Shown piece by piece: positions 6,708-15,127 of a stretch of DNA of 61,975 nucleotides. How positions within the stretch are numbered: position 1 is the stretch's first letter; each line of letters begins with the position of its first letter. The notes beneath the pieces are model-generated. The model searched no databases and had not been told where the DNA came from. It saw only the letters and a list, made by a program, of their open reading frames with translations. This stretch comes from Allokutzneria sp. NRRL B-24872 (GTDB taxonomy: Bacteria; Actinomycetota; Actinomycetes; Mycobacteriales; Pseudonocardiaceae), in contig NZ_MUMH01000031.1 of NCBI RefSeq assembly GCF_002155965.1, positions 1 to 61,975 of the forward strand. Reading direction: 5' to 3'. The position numbers were made by a program, and so were the translations under genes.

Positions 6708-9344
6708 GTGCGCGGTATCCGTCGCCCCGACCACGTTCGCGGGCGGGCGCTCTTGGCTTTGATCACGGCAGCGGCCACGGTGCTGGCAACGGCACCGGCG
6801 GCCTCGTCGCAGGCGGCGGCTCCGCCGGCGGGGGACAAGGGCCCCGTCGGCTGGGCCGCCTACCGCCAGTTCGACGGCATGGCCGCGCTGCGCGGTGCCA
6901 CCGAGACGCGGCAGTTCTCCAGCTACGACCGGGAGGGCCGCAACAACGACGGCTTCACCGGCACGTACGCCTGTCTGCGCACGGTCGCGACCAACTGCGT
7001 GATCGCCGAGCGCACCGGGGCCGGGCAGGTCGAGTCGATCTGGTTCACCCGCGACGAGGGCGTTGTCACCAAGACCGGCTGGATCAAGATCGAGCTCGAC
7101 GGCAAGACGGTGCTGAAGGCGCCGTTGCAGGACGTGGTGGACGGCAAGCTCGGCGCGCCGTTCGTCTGGCCGCTGGTCGGCAACCGCGACGACACCTCCG
7201 GTGGCGTTGTCATCAAGGTCCCGATGCCGTTCCGGCAGTCGATGCGTGTCACCACGCAGAACAACCCGATGTTCCACCACGTGGTCTACCGCACCTTCGC
7301 CGACGCCGAGGGGGTCCCCGCCTTCGACCCGAAGGACAAGGCGGCCGACGTGATCACCCGGCTCCGGTCCTCCGGCCTGACCGACCCCAAGCCGGAGCGG
7401 CGCGGCGCGAGCACTGCGAAGTCCACTGTGGACATCCAGGCGGGCGCCTCGGCCAAGGTCGCCCAGCTCACCGGGCCCGCGCAGATCAGCCAGGTGCGCG
7501 TGCGCCTGCCCCAGGTCGTGCCCAGCCCCACGGTCATCGACGACGGCCGGGCCTACGGCAAGGGCGGCGGGAGCACCTTCACCGTCGCCGTGCACCCGAG
7601 GAACACCGGGGTGCGGCTGACCAGGCGCTACGACCCCGAGGTGGAGAACCAGCTGGCGAACGTGCTGGTGGACGGCGTGCTGGCGGGGCAGTGGAAGCAC
7701 AAGACCCGCCTCGGCCCGCTGACGTGGGCCGAGCAGAGCTTGGCGCTGGCCCCCGCGCTCACCTCGGGCAAGTCGAAGATCACCGTCCGGAACGAGTTCG
7801 TCTCCTCCGACGTGGACTTCAACGAGTTCCGCTACGACGTGCAGAGCCTCGTCGACGGCTCGTGGGTGCGCACCGACGTGATGGACCTCGGCCCGCACCG
7901 CCCCGGCGAGGAGACCGCGCACGGCTACAAGGTCGACAAGCAGACCTGGCAGGGCCGCCGCTCCTCCTACTACCCCTCCGACGCCGGGCAGGTCGCCGCC
8001 TCCGACGCCGTGCTGAGCGGGACGCGCCTGCGGATCAGCTTCGACGGCGTCACCACCGTGGACGCGCCGATCGGCGAGTTCTTCGGCTCCGGCCTCGGCG
8101 AGTTCGACGTGCGCTCGCTGATGTTCTCCATGGACCCGGGCAAGGACGGCTGGTACACCGCGTGGTGGCCGATGCCGTTCGCGCGCAACGCGGTCGTCGA
8201 ACTCGTCAACGGCAGCTCGACCACCGTGCAGGGGGCTTCGGTCGAGGTCACCTCGGCGCCGGACAGCACTGTGGCGGAACGTTTGGGCGCCAAGGGTTCC
8301 CTGGGCTACTTCCACGCGAAGCACCGCAGCGCGGCCGCTGAGCGCGACAAGGACTGGATCGCCGTCGAGACCACCGGCCGGGGCGTTTACTACGGGATGA
8401 CGCACTCGATGCGCGGCAAGCTCCCGCTCGGCACCGACGTCCCTCGGCTGTACCTGGAGGGCGATGAGCGCATCTACTCCGACGGCGTGCTCACGCCGTT
8501 GCAGTACGGCACCGGCACGGAGGACTTCTACGAGTCCGGTTGGTACTTCCGCACCGGGACCTTCGCCATGCCCTCGGCCGGGTACCCGGCGCACGAGGTC
8601 GGCGGCGACGGCTGCCAGTTCGACTGCACGGGCGCATACCGGCTGATGCTGGCGGACGCGATCCCGTTCAGCAGCGCCTTCCGCTTCGGCATCGAGTCCG
8701 GTCCGCTCGCCGACGTCGCGGCCGACTACAGCGCCACGTCCTACTGGTACGGCAAGTCGCAGACCACGCTGCGCAACACCGACCGGATCGACCTCGCCAA
8801 CGCCAAGGAGCGCGAGCAGCACTCCTACCGCGTCGAGTCGGAGACCACGGCGAAGCTGAACTCCAGCTTCGAGGGCGACAACGACCACGACGCCGCGACG
8901 GGCACCGTCACCTCCACCAGCGGCAAGGTCAGCTTCTCCGTCGCCGTGGACCAGGCGAACACCGGCGTGCAGCTCGTCCGCACCGCCGACCACGCCCGCC
9001 CGTACCAGGAGGTCAAGGTCCTCGTGGACGGCAAGGAGGCCGGAACCTGGCTCCAGGTGACGGGCAACGCCTCGCAGCGCTGGCTCCAGGACACCTTCGT
9101 GATCCCGGCGAAGTTCACCTCCGGCAAGAAGAAGCTCTCGATCACGTTGGAGCCCGCCAAGAACTCGCCCCCGTGGACGGCGAGCGACTACACCGTCCGC
9201 TCCTACGTCGGACCGTACGACGCGGGCGCGGCGCGCTCGGCGGCGCAGCGGCTCGACCCGGCGGCGCTCGACTGGCGGGCACCGGATCGCGGGCCGCTCG
9301 TGCGTGACTCGCGCGACCCGATCTCCGTCCGACCGGGCCGCTAG
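6708..9344 (+). CDS. Secreted DUF2961 protein, GH172-type glycoside hydrolase
   Basis: 878 residues from a GTG preceded by GGGGGAG at ideal spacing; the ATG at 6654 would add a non-signal leader. A signal peptide with ALLALITAAATVLATAPAASSQA is followed by the DUF2961 domain. Visible hallmarks are GWAAYRQFDGMAALRGATE, the Asp/Glu-rich barrel strands, and GTGTEDFYESGWYF, which holds the conserved acidic residue of GH172 enzymes. GH172 members act on alpha-D-fructofuranosides or alpha-D-arabinofuranosides, so a fructan- or arabinan-degrading role outside the cell is plausible. Two similar beta-sandwich-like modules (about residues 285-370 and 740-830) share an AVxxxNTGVxLxR pattern and probably are accessory domains duplicated within the gene. 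Confidence 0.85.
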   Translation: MRGIRRPDHVRGRALLALITAAATVLATAPAASSQAAAPPAGDKGPVGWAAYRQFDGMAALRGATETRQFSSYDREGRNNDGFTGTYACLRTVATNCVIAERTGAGQVESIWFTRDEGVVTKTGWIKIELDGKTVLKAPLQDVVDGKLGAPFVWPLVGNRDDTSGGVVIKVPMPFRQSMRVTTQNNPMFHHVVYRTFADAEGVPAFDPKDKAADVITRLRSSGLTDPKPERRGASTAKSTVDIQAGASAKVAQLTGPAQISQVRVRLPQVVPSPTVIDDGRAYGKGGGSTFTVAVHPRNTGVRLTRRYDPEVENQLANVLVDGVLAGQWKHKTRLGPLTWAEQSLALAPALTSGKSKITVRNEFVSSDVDFNEFRYDVQSLVDGSWVRTDVMDLGPHRPGEETAHGYKVDKQTWQGRRSSYYPSDAGQVAASDAVLSGTRLRISFDGVTTVDAPIGEFFGSGLGEFDVRSLMFSMDPGKDGWYTAWWPMPFARNAVVELVNGSSTTVQGASVEVTSAPDSTVAERLGAKGSLGYFHAKHRSAAAERDKDWIAVETTGRGVYYGMTHSMRGKLPLGTDVPRLYLEGDERIYSDGVLTPLQYGTGTEDFYESGWYFRTGTFAMPSAGYPAHEVGGDGCQFDCTGAYRLMLADAIPFSSAFRFGIESGPLADVAADYSATSYWYGKSQTTLRNTDRIDLANAKEREQHSYRVESETTAKLNSSFEGDNDHDAATGTVTSTSGKVSFSVAVDQANTGVQLVRTADHARPYQEVKVLVDGKEAGTWLQVTGNASQRWLQDTFVIPAKFTSGKKKLSITLEPAKNSPPWTASDYTVRSYVGPYDAGAARSAAQRLDPAALDWRAPDRGPLVRDSRDPISVRPGR

Positions 9345-9355
9345 GGCTTGATCTT

Positions 9356-10246
9356 CTAGGGCTTGATCGTGAGCAACGCCTGCACGGGAAGGTGGTCAGA
9401 TGGGAACTGGCCACCTCTCGTGTAGGCGTTGATGCCCGCCGCGTCCACCGTCACGGCACCTCGGGTGAGAATCCAGTCGATCCGATCCCCGTTGGGCACC
9501 AAGGGGCGGTAGCCGTGGAACGTCGCGTACAGCGGAGTCCGGCGCTGCGCGGCCGCCGGCCAGGTGTCCGTCATGCGTGCGCCGTTCATCAAGGTGTCGT
9601 AGGTGGGCGTGCCACCGGCCTTGGTGTTGAAGTCGCCCGTGAGCACAACCGGAAGCCCCGGGGCGAGCGCGTTGATCCGGTCCCGCACGAGTTCCGCGCT
9701 GCGCTGGCGGGCGTTCTCCGACTCGTGGTCGAAGTGGGTGTTCACGAGGACGAACTCCGCGCCGGTGCGCTTGTCGGAGAACCGGACCCATGTGACCATG
9801 CGCGTGATGTTGTTGCCCCAGGACTTCGAGCCGATCACGTTCGGCGTGTCCGACAGCCAGTAGTGGTCGAACTCCACCGGCTCCAACCGCCGCGTGTCGT
9901 AGTAGACCGCCATGAACTCGTCGCGGCTGCCCCCGGCGCGGCCGGTGCCGATCCAGTCGTAGGGCTGCGGAAGATCGCGCTGGATGTCCTTCAGCTGTCC
10001 GTACAGCCCTTCCTGCGTGCCGAGCACCGTCGGCTGTTCCCGGCGCAGCAGCTCCGCGAGCACCGGCCGCCGCGCGCTCCACGAGTTTGGCTCCGTCGTC
10101 GAGGCGAAGCGCAGGTTGAACGACATCACGTGCAGCGCGTCGCCGCGCGCCGGTCCGATCACCGGGCGCTCGGCTGACCGCGCGGCCGGTGCCAGGCCCA
10201 GCAGCAAAGCGCAGACCAGCCCCAGCTGGCTCAGTCGACGGGACAT
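9356..10246 (-). CDS. Secreted endonuclease/exonuclease/phosphatase-family protein
   Basis: 296 residues with a signal peptide (LSQLGLVCALLLGLAPAARSA). The EEP-fold metal site is visible as MSFNLRFAS, GTQEGL (catalytic Glu), LVNTHFDHES, LTGDFNTKAG (Asp/Asn), DRIDWIL and the C-terminal SDHLPVQA (catalytic His). Members cleave phosphodiester or sphingomyelin-like bonds; substrate not predictable. It converges on the GH172-like gene with only 11 bases between their stops. Confidence 0.9.
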   Translation of the reverse strand: MSRRLSQLGLVCALLLGLAPAARSAERPVIGPARGDALHVMSFNLRFASTTEPNSWSARRPVLAELLRREQPTVLGTQEGLYGQLKDIQRDLPQPYDWIGTGRAGGSRDEFMAVYYDTRRLEPVEFDHYWLSDTPNVIGSKSWGNNITRMVTWVRFSDKRTGAEFVLVNTHFDHESENARQRSAELVRDRINALAPGLPVVLTGDFNTKAGGTPTYDTLMNGARMTDTWPAAAQRRTPLYATFHGYRPLVPNGDRIDWILTRGAVTVDAAGINAYTRGGQFPSDHLPVQALLTIKP

Positions 10247-10262
10247 GCGTTCCTCCGGCTCG

Positions 10263-10400
10263 TCAGAGGTCTTCTTCGGCGATCCACTCGACCACGGCGA
10301 AGCTGTTCTCGTCGAGGGCGGCCAGGTCGTCGAGGACTTCGAACACGTCGAGCAGGGGCCACACCTTGAAGCCGTAGGTCGTGGGTACGGCCAGGCTCAC
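10263..10400 (-). CDS. Short 45-residue frame, possible C-terminal piece of a broken gene
   Basis: Begins with a GTG two bases after the stop of the 112-residue gene on the same strand. The encoded segment (VPTTYGFKVWPLLDVFEVLD... ending EWIAEEDL) has normal codon bias and an acidic, helical character. It could be a separately translated, coupled peptide, but it looks more like the missing C-terminal part of the preceding gene, displaced by a frameshift. No homology recognised. Confidence 0.4.
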   Translation of the reverse strand: MSLAVPTTYGFKVWPLLDVFEVLDDLAALDENSFAVVEWIAEEDL

Positions 10401-10402
10401 GG

Positions 10403-10741
10403 TCAGCGGCGGCGTGACGGCGCGAGGGCCGCCCACTCGCGAACGGTGTCGAACTCGCTGCTGAGCAGGTCGATCAGGGCTGGCCCGGCGCGCGTGTCCG
10501 CCAGCTCCTCGATGATCTCGATGACGCAGAGCTGTGCGTAGCGGCTCAGCCCGGGCAACGCGCGCAGCACGTCCAGCAGCACGTCGTTCTCGCGAGCGAG
10601 GCTCGTCAACGCCGCCTGGGCGTCCATTGCCTGTTCGGAGTCCTCGGAGTCGAGTTCGCGAATGAGCTTCTCGATCACTGCGACAGCCCGTGAGGGATGG
10701 GCGGAGGCCGTGGAACGGTGTCGTTGCTCGATCATCGGCAA
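10403..10741 (-). CDS. HEAT-repeat-like protein, probably truncated by frameshift
   Basis: 112 residues, entirely helical by eye: RAVAVIEKLIRELDSEDSEQAMDAQAALTSLA, then VLLDVLRALPGLSRYAQLCVIEIIEEL and RAGPALIDLLSSEFDTVREWAALA. This is the cadence of HEAT-like helical pairs found in some contact-dependent toxin immunity proteins. The frame collapses to PSRRR and stops where a HEAT repeat should continue, and a good frame resumes in the next phase (10263-10400). A pseudogene or sequencing indel is likely. Family assignment is tentative. Confidence 0.5.
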   Translation of the reverse strand: MPMIEQRHRSTASAHPSRAVAVIEKLIRELDSEDSEQAMDAQAALTSLARENDVLLDVLRALPGLSRYAQLCVIEIIEELADTRAGPALIDLLSSEFDTVREWAALAPSRRR

Positions 10742-10759
10742 CCCGGTGGCTTGCGGGGG

Positions 10760-11878
10760 TTAGAACGGTGCGGGGTCGGCGATGGGTTCGGGCGCACTCG
10801 GGTAGTGCTTGCCGTCCGGGGTGGTCCACGTGTGGGTGCCGTCGGGCAGGTTCGCGCAGCTCCAGTCGGTGTGGGTCTTCATGCGGTGATGACGACGGCA
10901 CTTCGGTCGCAGGTTCGCCACCGTGGTGTTCATCCCGTCGAACGGACAACAATGATCCACATCGCAGCGGTGCGCCGGTTGGTTGCAGCCGATCATCGTG
11001 CACGTGGGATACCGCAGTTGCACCAGCTCCCGCTGCCGCGCGGACGGCCGGTACGTGGTGATGTCCTCGGCGGTACCGGTGGCCGGGTCGGTGAGCACGC
11101 GCTTCCAGATCCCGTTCACCGCAACATCCCGCGCGACCGGCGCCGGTAGTGGCCCGTAGCCACGCAGCTGAGCGGGCTCCTCGCTCATGCCCAGGAAGCT
11201 CGCCATCGGCATCGTCAAGTACACGCACACCCGACCCTGCGGCGCGTCGGTGTCCCTGCCCAGCAACAGATCCTTCGCCACATCAGCGCGCTTCTGATCC
11301 AACGTGCGCTCATCCTTGTCCAACGCACGAGCGATGCGATCCACGTGGTCAAAGGCCATCGCGGCGTCCAACGCGGTCATCGTCAACCGCAGCAACGACA
11401 TCCCGTCTTCCAGCGCGACCTTCTCCACCAACCGCGCATCGCGCCTCTCCTTGTGACGCCGCTCCGCCGCCTTCGGATCCAAGCGGTGGACATGGCGGAC
11501 CGCGAACTGACGCGTCACCGTGTAGTTGCTGCGCGCCGCGTGCTCGATCAACACGCCCTCCGCCACCACTGCTTGGACCTCGGTCAGCAACCGCAACTGG
11601 TCCACGATCATCAGCGCCTTGCGCTCATCGATCCGACCGTCCACCAACGCCGCCAACACCCCAGGGCGCTCCGCAAGCGACGACGCGTTGTCCAACAAGC
11701 GCCGCGCGTTCATCCGCGTGATCGGCAGCAGCGGCAACAACAAGTCCTCCGCGTACTCCCGCTCATGCGCGGTCAATCCATCCACGAATCCCGTCAGTGC
11801 GATGGCGAGTTCTCCGGCCGCACGGCCAACACCAGCGAATGCCGCTTTCACCTTCTCGTCGGAATCATCAAGGGGCAT
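10760..11878 (-). CDS. HNH endonuclease signature protein, 13E12/DUF222-type
   Basis: 372 residues. The long helical N-terminal region contains RPGVLAALVDGRIDERKALMIVDQL and LDPKAAERRHKERRDARLVEKV, typical of the 13E12 repeat/DUF222 family. The C-terminal HNH zinc-finger motif is intact: CTMIGCNQPAHRCDVDHCCPF followed by NLRPKCRRHHRMKTH. Such multicopy proteins are common in actinobacteria and are thought to act as nicking or homing-like nucleases, but function is unproven. A related copy lies at 60806 to the right edge, sharing ALxDGxID, LDPxxAERRH, YGPxPA, WKRxLTDPATG and the HNH core. Confidence 0.88.
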   Translation of the reverse strand: MPLDDSDEKVKAAFAGVGRAAGELAIALTGFVDGLTAHEREYAEDLLLPLLPITRMNARRLLDNASSLAERPGVLAALVDGRIDERKALMIVDQLRLLTEVQAVVAEGVLIEHAARSNYTVTRQFAVRHVHRLDPKAAERRHKERRDARLVEKVALEDGMSLLRLTMTALDAAMAFDHVDRIARALDKDERTLDQKRADVAKDLLLGRDTDAPQGRVCVYLTMPMASFLGMSEEPAQLRGYGPLPAPVARDVAVNGIWKRVLTDPATGTAEDITTYRPSARQRELVQLRYPTCTMIGCNQPAHRCDVDHCCPFDGMNTTVANLRPKCRRHHRMKTHTDWSCANLPDGTHTWTTPDGKHYPSAPEPIADPAPF

Positions 11879-11984
11879 AACGTAATTCTACTCCCGAAAA
11901 TTAAACGATCATGGCTCCGAAGGGTGAATTCCTTAGTGGCACAACGTAATCAGGGCGAGCGCCCGATCGGGTCGGCTGGAGACT

Positions 11985-12301
11985 GCCGGTGGATCCTTCC
12001 CGCGAGAACTGGCCCCGCGTGGTGGCGCTGGAGAACGCAACGAAGGGGACAGGCCAGCTTCGTGGAAAGACGCGGCCGCGCTCGCGGCACCGAGGTCGTG
12101 GGACCCCAGCCAGATCGCGACGTCGCAGGCGCGCTGATCGTGGCTCAGCTGGTGGTAGGACCAGACCAGTTCGGCATCGCGCCACTGCCGGTCGGTGATC
12201 GTGGTGGTGTGCGGGGCCTGGCCCAAGCTGGCCGAGTCGAGCGTAACCAGGCCGTCCTGCTCGCTGCCGCCCGCGCATGGGCGCTTCACCACGACCACCA
12301 C
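11985..12301 (-). pseudogene. Frameshifted, truncated YdcF/DUF218-family remnant
   Basis: One frame reads TDRQWRDAELVWSYHQLSH then DVAIWLGSHDLGAASAAASFHEAGL, the start of a YdcF-type protein (normally D-A-x-L-x-W-x-Y-H-Q, C-D-V-A-I-x-L-G-S-H-D-L-G, A-x-L-Y-x-A-G-L-F-P). After AGL the frame degrades, while the next frame continues with VPFVAFSSATTRGQFSRE, as YdcF should. Restoring one base near 12049-12051 gives AGLFPFVAFSSATT. Similarity ends soon after FSRE, so most of the roughly 200-residue protein is missing. The 5' boundary is uncertain. The flanking gaps (11879-11984, 12302-12386) hold nothing else I can recognise, apart from the promoter region of the divergent beta-helix gene. Confidence 0.7.
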
Positions 12302-12386
12302 AGGGAGTCCACTGTGCACGGGTGATGCGTCGAAGATCGGCGAAGTGTTGTGGGGGCGTGGCATTGGGTGGGCATACTTCGCCGGT

Positions 12387-14603
12387 GTGAGAAGGATGTT
12401 CGCGCGCGGCGCGGTGGCGGCGGTCGTGCTGGCGGCGGTGCTCGCGCCACTGCCGGCGACGGCGCAGCCGGGGACGACGTACTACATCGACAACCGGGCG
12501 GGGTCGAACTGCGCCAACGGCGGGGCGGGGACCTCGCCGAGCGCGCCGTGGTGCGACTTCGGGCCGGTGGAGCCGAAGATCTTCGACCCTGGCGACCGCG
12601 TCCTGCTGGCCAGGGGAGCGACCTGGAACCAGATGATCTACCTGCGCGGCACGGGAACGGCGGCGGCGCCGATCGTGCTCGACGCCTACGGGAGCGGGCC
12701 CCGGCCGCACATCCGCCGCGACGGCAAGCCGTTGGACCGCGCGGTGCTGATGCTGAACCCGACGCACTGGCGAGTGTCCAATGTGGACATCAGCAACGCG
12801 GGCACCGGGCTCATGGTCTTCTACAACACGTTGGGCAACGAGGGCCTGACGCTGACCGACATCTCGGTGCGCGACATCCGCGGCATCCACCACACCGACA
12901 CGGCGTGGCCGGGGCCCGCGCAGCCGATCGACTGCGGTCGCACGAACCACGTGTACAACTCGGCGGGCATCGAGATCACCGGCGACTTCGCCCACAAGTT
13001 CGGCACGGACAAGTACGCGGTGAAGGGCGTGCTGCTGCGCGACATCGAAGCGACGAGCAGCCTGGCCGGGGTCTCCTTCGACTGGTGCAACGGGCTCGCC
13101 GCGCAGCACGTGCTCGGCGGTGACGGCAGCACGCTCGTGCGCGAGGTCGTCATGGACGGGCTCAACTTGCACGACAACGGCGGCCCGGCGCGGGGGTGCG
13201 ACGACACGCTGCGGCTGGTGAACCTGCGTGACGCGCTGATCATGAACTCGGTGGTCCGCGCGGGGGCCGCGTGTCGGTCGGAGACGGGGACGGCGGGGGT
13301 CTTCGTCGGAAGGGTGGCCGATCTCCAGGTGGTGAACTCGATCTTCGCGGACACGCCGCGCACGGGGTCGGTCGACGAGACGGGCTTCGACTACGAGACC
13401 GCCACCGAGCGCGTGCACCTGCGCAACAACCTGATCAGCGGCAACTCCGGGCCCGGTGTGAGCGTCCTGGCGCACCACGGCACGGACGACCGCAGCCTCG
13501 ATCACCAGATCACCGGGAACCTGTTCCTGGACAACGGACGCGGCAACGACCCGGTGCACAAGGGCGGTATCGCCAGGCTCGTCAGCAACCACAAGCCGAC
13601 CGGGGTGATCGCGGCCAACCTGCACGCCGAGCCGACCGGGTTCCTGCACGCGGCGAGCGGCGGCACCTTCGACGGCTTCCGGATCAGCGGCAACCGCCAG
13701 CTCAACGCCGTGGCGGAGGCGAGCTACGCGGCGGCGGCCTTCGGAACTCCGGGGAGCCCGTGGGGATACCAGCGCAGCGCGGACGGGCAGCGGTGGCAGG
13801 ACCTGCGTTATGACGCCGCTGCAAAGGAATTCCGCGCGGACGCGGGGCCGCGCCCGGTGATCAGGAAGTTCACGCAGACGGCCGAGGAAGGCGCGGCGTG
13901 GAGCGCCAGGACGTGGACCGCGCCCAAGGACGGCTCGGTGCACCTGCGAGGCCGGGTGCTCAAGACCGAGCTCGGCGGTGACGGAGTGGCCGTGCGGATC
14001 ACGCGCAACGGTCAGGTGATCGGCGGACCGCTGGACGTCGGCCCGCGCGAGCGCAACGGCGTGGACGTCAACCTCGATGACGTGCCGGTGCGCCGAGGCG
14101 ACGTGCTGCGGTTCGAGCTCAGCAGCAAGGGCGACGCGACGAACGACTCGGTGAGCTGGGTGCCCGCGGTGGGCTACGCGCCGGGACCGGAGGTTCGCTG
14201 GGACTTCACCAACGGACGCGACGGCTGGGACGAAGCCGTTCAGCTGACCGGCGGCGCGGCAGGCGGGGAACTGCGGCTTGAGGCCACGGGCGGCGACCCG
14301 GCCGTGTACTCGCCGGACGGCCTCGGGGTGGACACGCGTGCGCTGCGCTTCGTCGAGGTGCGGATGCGCAACGAGACCACCGGAACCGGGATGCAGGTGT
14401 ACTTCACCACTGACGCGGACCAGAAATGGGCTGATGACAAGCAGATCGGCGCTACGGCGGTCGCACGGGACGCCTACTACACGACCTATCGCGTCGACGT
14501 CGGCGCGCACCCGAAGTGGACCGGAACGCTCAAGCGGTTCCGCGTCGACCCCACCGACGCGCCAGGACCGGTGAAGATCGACTCGATCAGACTGGTGGGC
14601 TGA
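12387..14603 (+). CDS. Secreted right-handed parallel beta-helix protein
   Basis: 738 residues from a GTG; an ATG three codons later is an alternative. A signal peptide (MFARGAVAAVVLAAVLAPLPATA) precedes TTYYIDNRAGSNCANGGAGTSPSAPWCDF, a common opening of actinomycete polysaccharide-lyase-like beta-helix proteins. Residues about 60-400 show repeating short strands rich in Asn, Asp and Gly (VVNSIFAD, LRNNLISGNSGPGVSV, ITGNLFLDNGRG), typical of a beta-helix coil stack. The C-terminal third looks like one or two beta-sandwich modules. A polysaccharide lyase or hydrolase acting outside the cell is likely; no catalytic set was identified. Confidence 0.8.
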   Translation: MRRMFARGAVAAVVLAAVLAPLPATAQPGTTYYIDNRAGSNCANGGAGTSPSAPWCDFGPVEPKIFDPGDRVLLARGATWNQMIYLRGTGTAAAPIVLDAYGSGPRPHIRRDGKPLDRAVLMLNPTHWRVSNVDISNAGTGLMVFYNTLGNEGLTLTDISVRDIRGIHHTDTAWPGPAQPIDCGRTNHVYNSAGIEITGDFAHKFGTDKYAVKGVLLRDIEATSSLAGVSFDWCNGLAAQHVLGGDGSTLVREVVMDGLNLHDNGGPARGCDDTLRLVNLRDALIMNSVVRAGAACRSETGTAGVFVGRVADLQVVNSIFADTPRTGSVDETGFDYETATERVHLRNNLISGNSGPGVSVLAHHGTDDRSLDHQITGNLFLDNGRGNDPVHKGGIARLVSNHKPTGVIAANLHAEPTGFLHAASGGTFDGFRISGNRQLNAVAEASYAAAAFGTPGSPWGYQRSADGQRWQDLRYDAAAKEFRADAGPRPVIRKFTQTAEEGAAWSARTWTAPKDGSVHLRGRVLKTELGGDGVAVRITRNGQVIGGPLDVGPRERNGVDVNLDDVPVRRGDVLRFELSSKGDATNDSVSWVPAVGYAPGPEVRWDFTNGRDGWDEAVQLTGGAAGGELRLEATGGDPAVYSPDGLGVDTRALRFVEVRMRNETTGTGMQVYFTTDADQKWADDKQIGATAVARDAYYTTYRVDVGAHPKWTGTLKRFRVDPTDAPGPVKIDSIRLVG

Positions 14604-14715
14604 CGCGAAGGACTCCCACGTCCAGTCCTTTGTGGACGGACCGAGCGGCGCGTGGTCGACGGCGTGGTGCGACCGCAACTCCGACCTCGAACTCTTGGGT
14701 GGCTACACCGACTGA
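14602..14715 (+). pseudogene. C-terminal fragment of a small secreted protein paralogue
   Basis: Between two genes, one frame reads SFVDGPSGAWSTAWCDRNSDL and then ELLGGYTD before a stop. This aligns with the C-terminus of the intact gene just downstream (TPDGGWSTAWCDLGADVLGWGANRA). There is no start codon or signal sequence left. It is best read as the tail of a tandem duplicate whose 5' part was deleted or replaced. Confidence 0.6.
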
Positions 14716-14782
14716 CGACACCGGTCACACGTGACCGGTGCGTGAGCTGTTGCCAGCCGCTGCCCACGGCAACCATGTGCAC

Positions 14783-15094
14783 ATGGGATCTGGGATGACG
14801 AAGTTGCTGGCAGGAGCTGTTGCCGCTGCGGTGCTCGCGACGGGGGTGGTGTCGGGTCAAGCAGCCGCCTCGGCGGGGTGCCAGGGGCAGCACGTGACGG
14901 GTTCCCAAGGGCACAGGGGCGTTTCCGTGTCCTGCGCCAACGGCGGGTTCTTCGTGGCGATGGTCCACTGCAAGCGGCGGGACAACGGCGTCACGTACGC
15001 CCACTACGGCCCGCGGACTCCGGACGGCGGCTGGTCGACCGCGTGGTGCGACCTCGGCGCCGACGTCCTCGGCTGGGGTGCCAACCGCGCCTGA
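14783..15094 (+). CDS. Small secreted protein with WSTAWCD C-terminal motif
   Basis: 103 residues from the ATG at 14783; an ATG at 14795 gives a cleaner signal peptide (MTKLLAGAVAAAVLATGVVSG, cut near AAASA) and has GGGATCTGG just upstream. The mature domain is about 75 residues with four Cys (AGC, VSC, VHC, AWC), probably two disulfides, and VHCKRRDNGVTYAHYGPR followed by WSTAWC. Short secreted proteins with this layout are common in actinomycetes and have no known function. A decayed paralogue tail lies immediately upstream. Confidence 0.7.
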   Translation: MGSGMTKLLAGAVAAAVLATGVVSGQAAASAGCQGQHVTGSQGHRGVSVSCANGGFFVAMVHCKRRDNGVTYAHYGPRTPDGGWSTAWCDLGADVLGWGANRA

Positions 15095-15127
15095 ACGACG
15101 CGGTGGTTGAGAGCGCGGGAGGACGAC

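Noticed and set aside
6650-8341. A 563-residue plus-strand frame overlapping the GH172-like gene
   Set aside because: Arg/Gly/Pro-rich shadow in another phase; the GH172 frame has motifs, a signal peptide and a ribosome-binding site.
11901-14678. A 925-residue minus-strand frame across the beta-helix gene
   Set aside because: Composition is Arg/Val/His-rich and low-complexity, the mirror of the real plus-strand gene. Only its last 90 residues include the displaced YdcF frame, reported separately.
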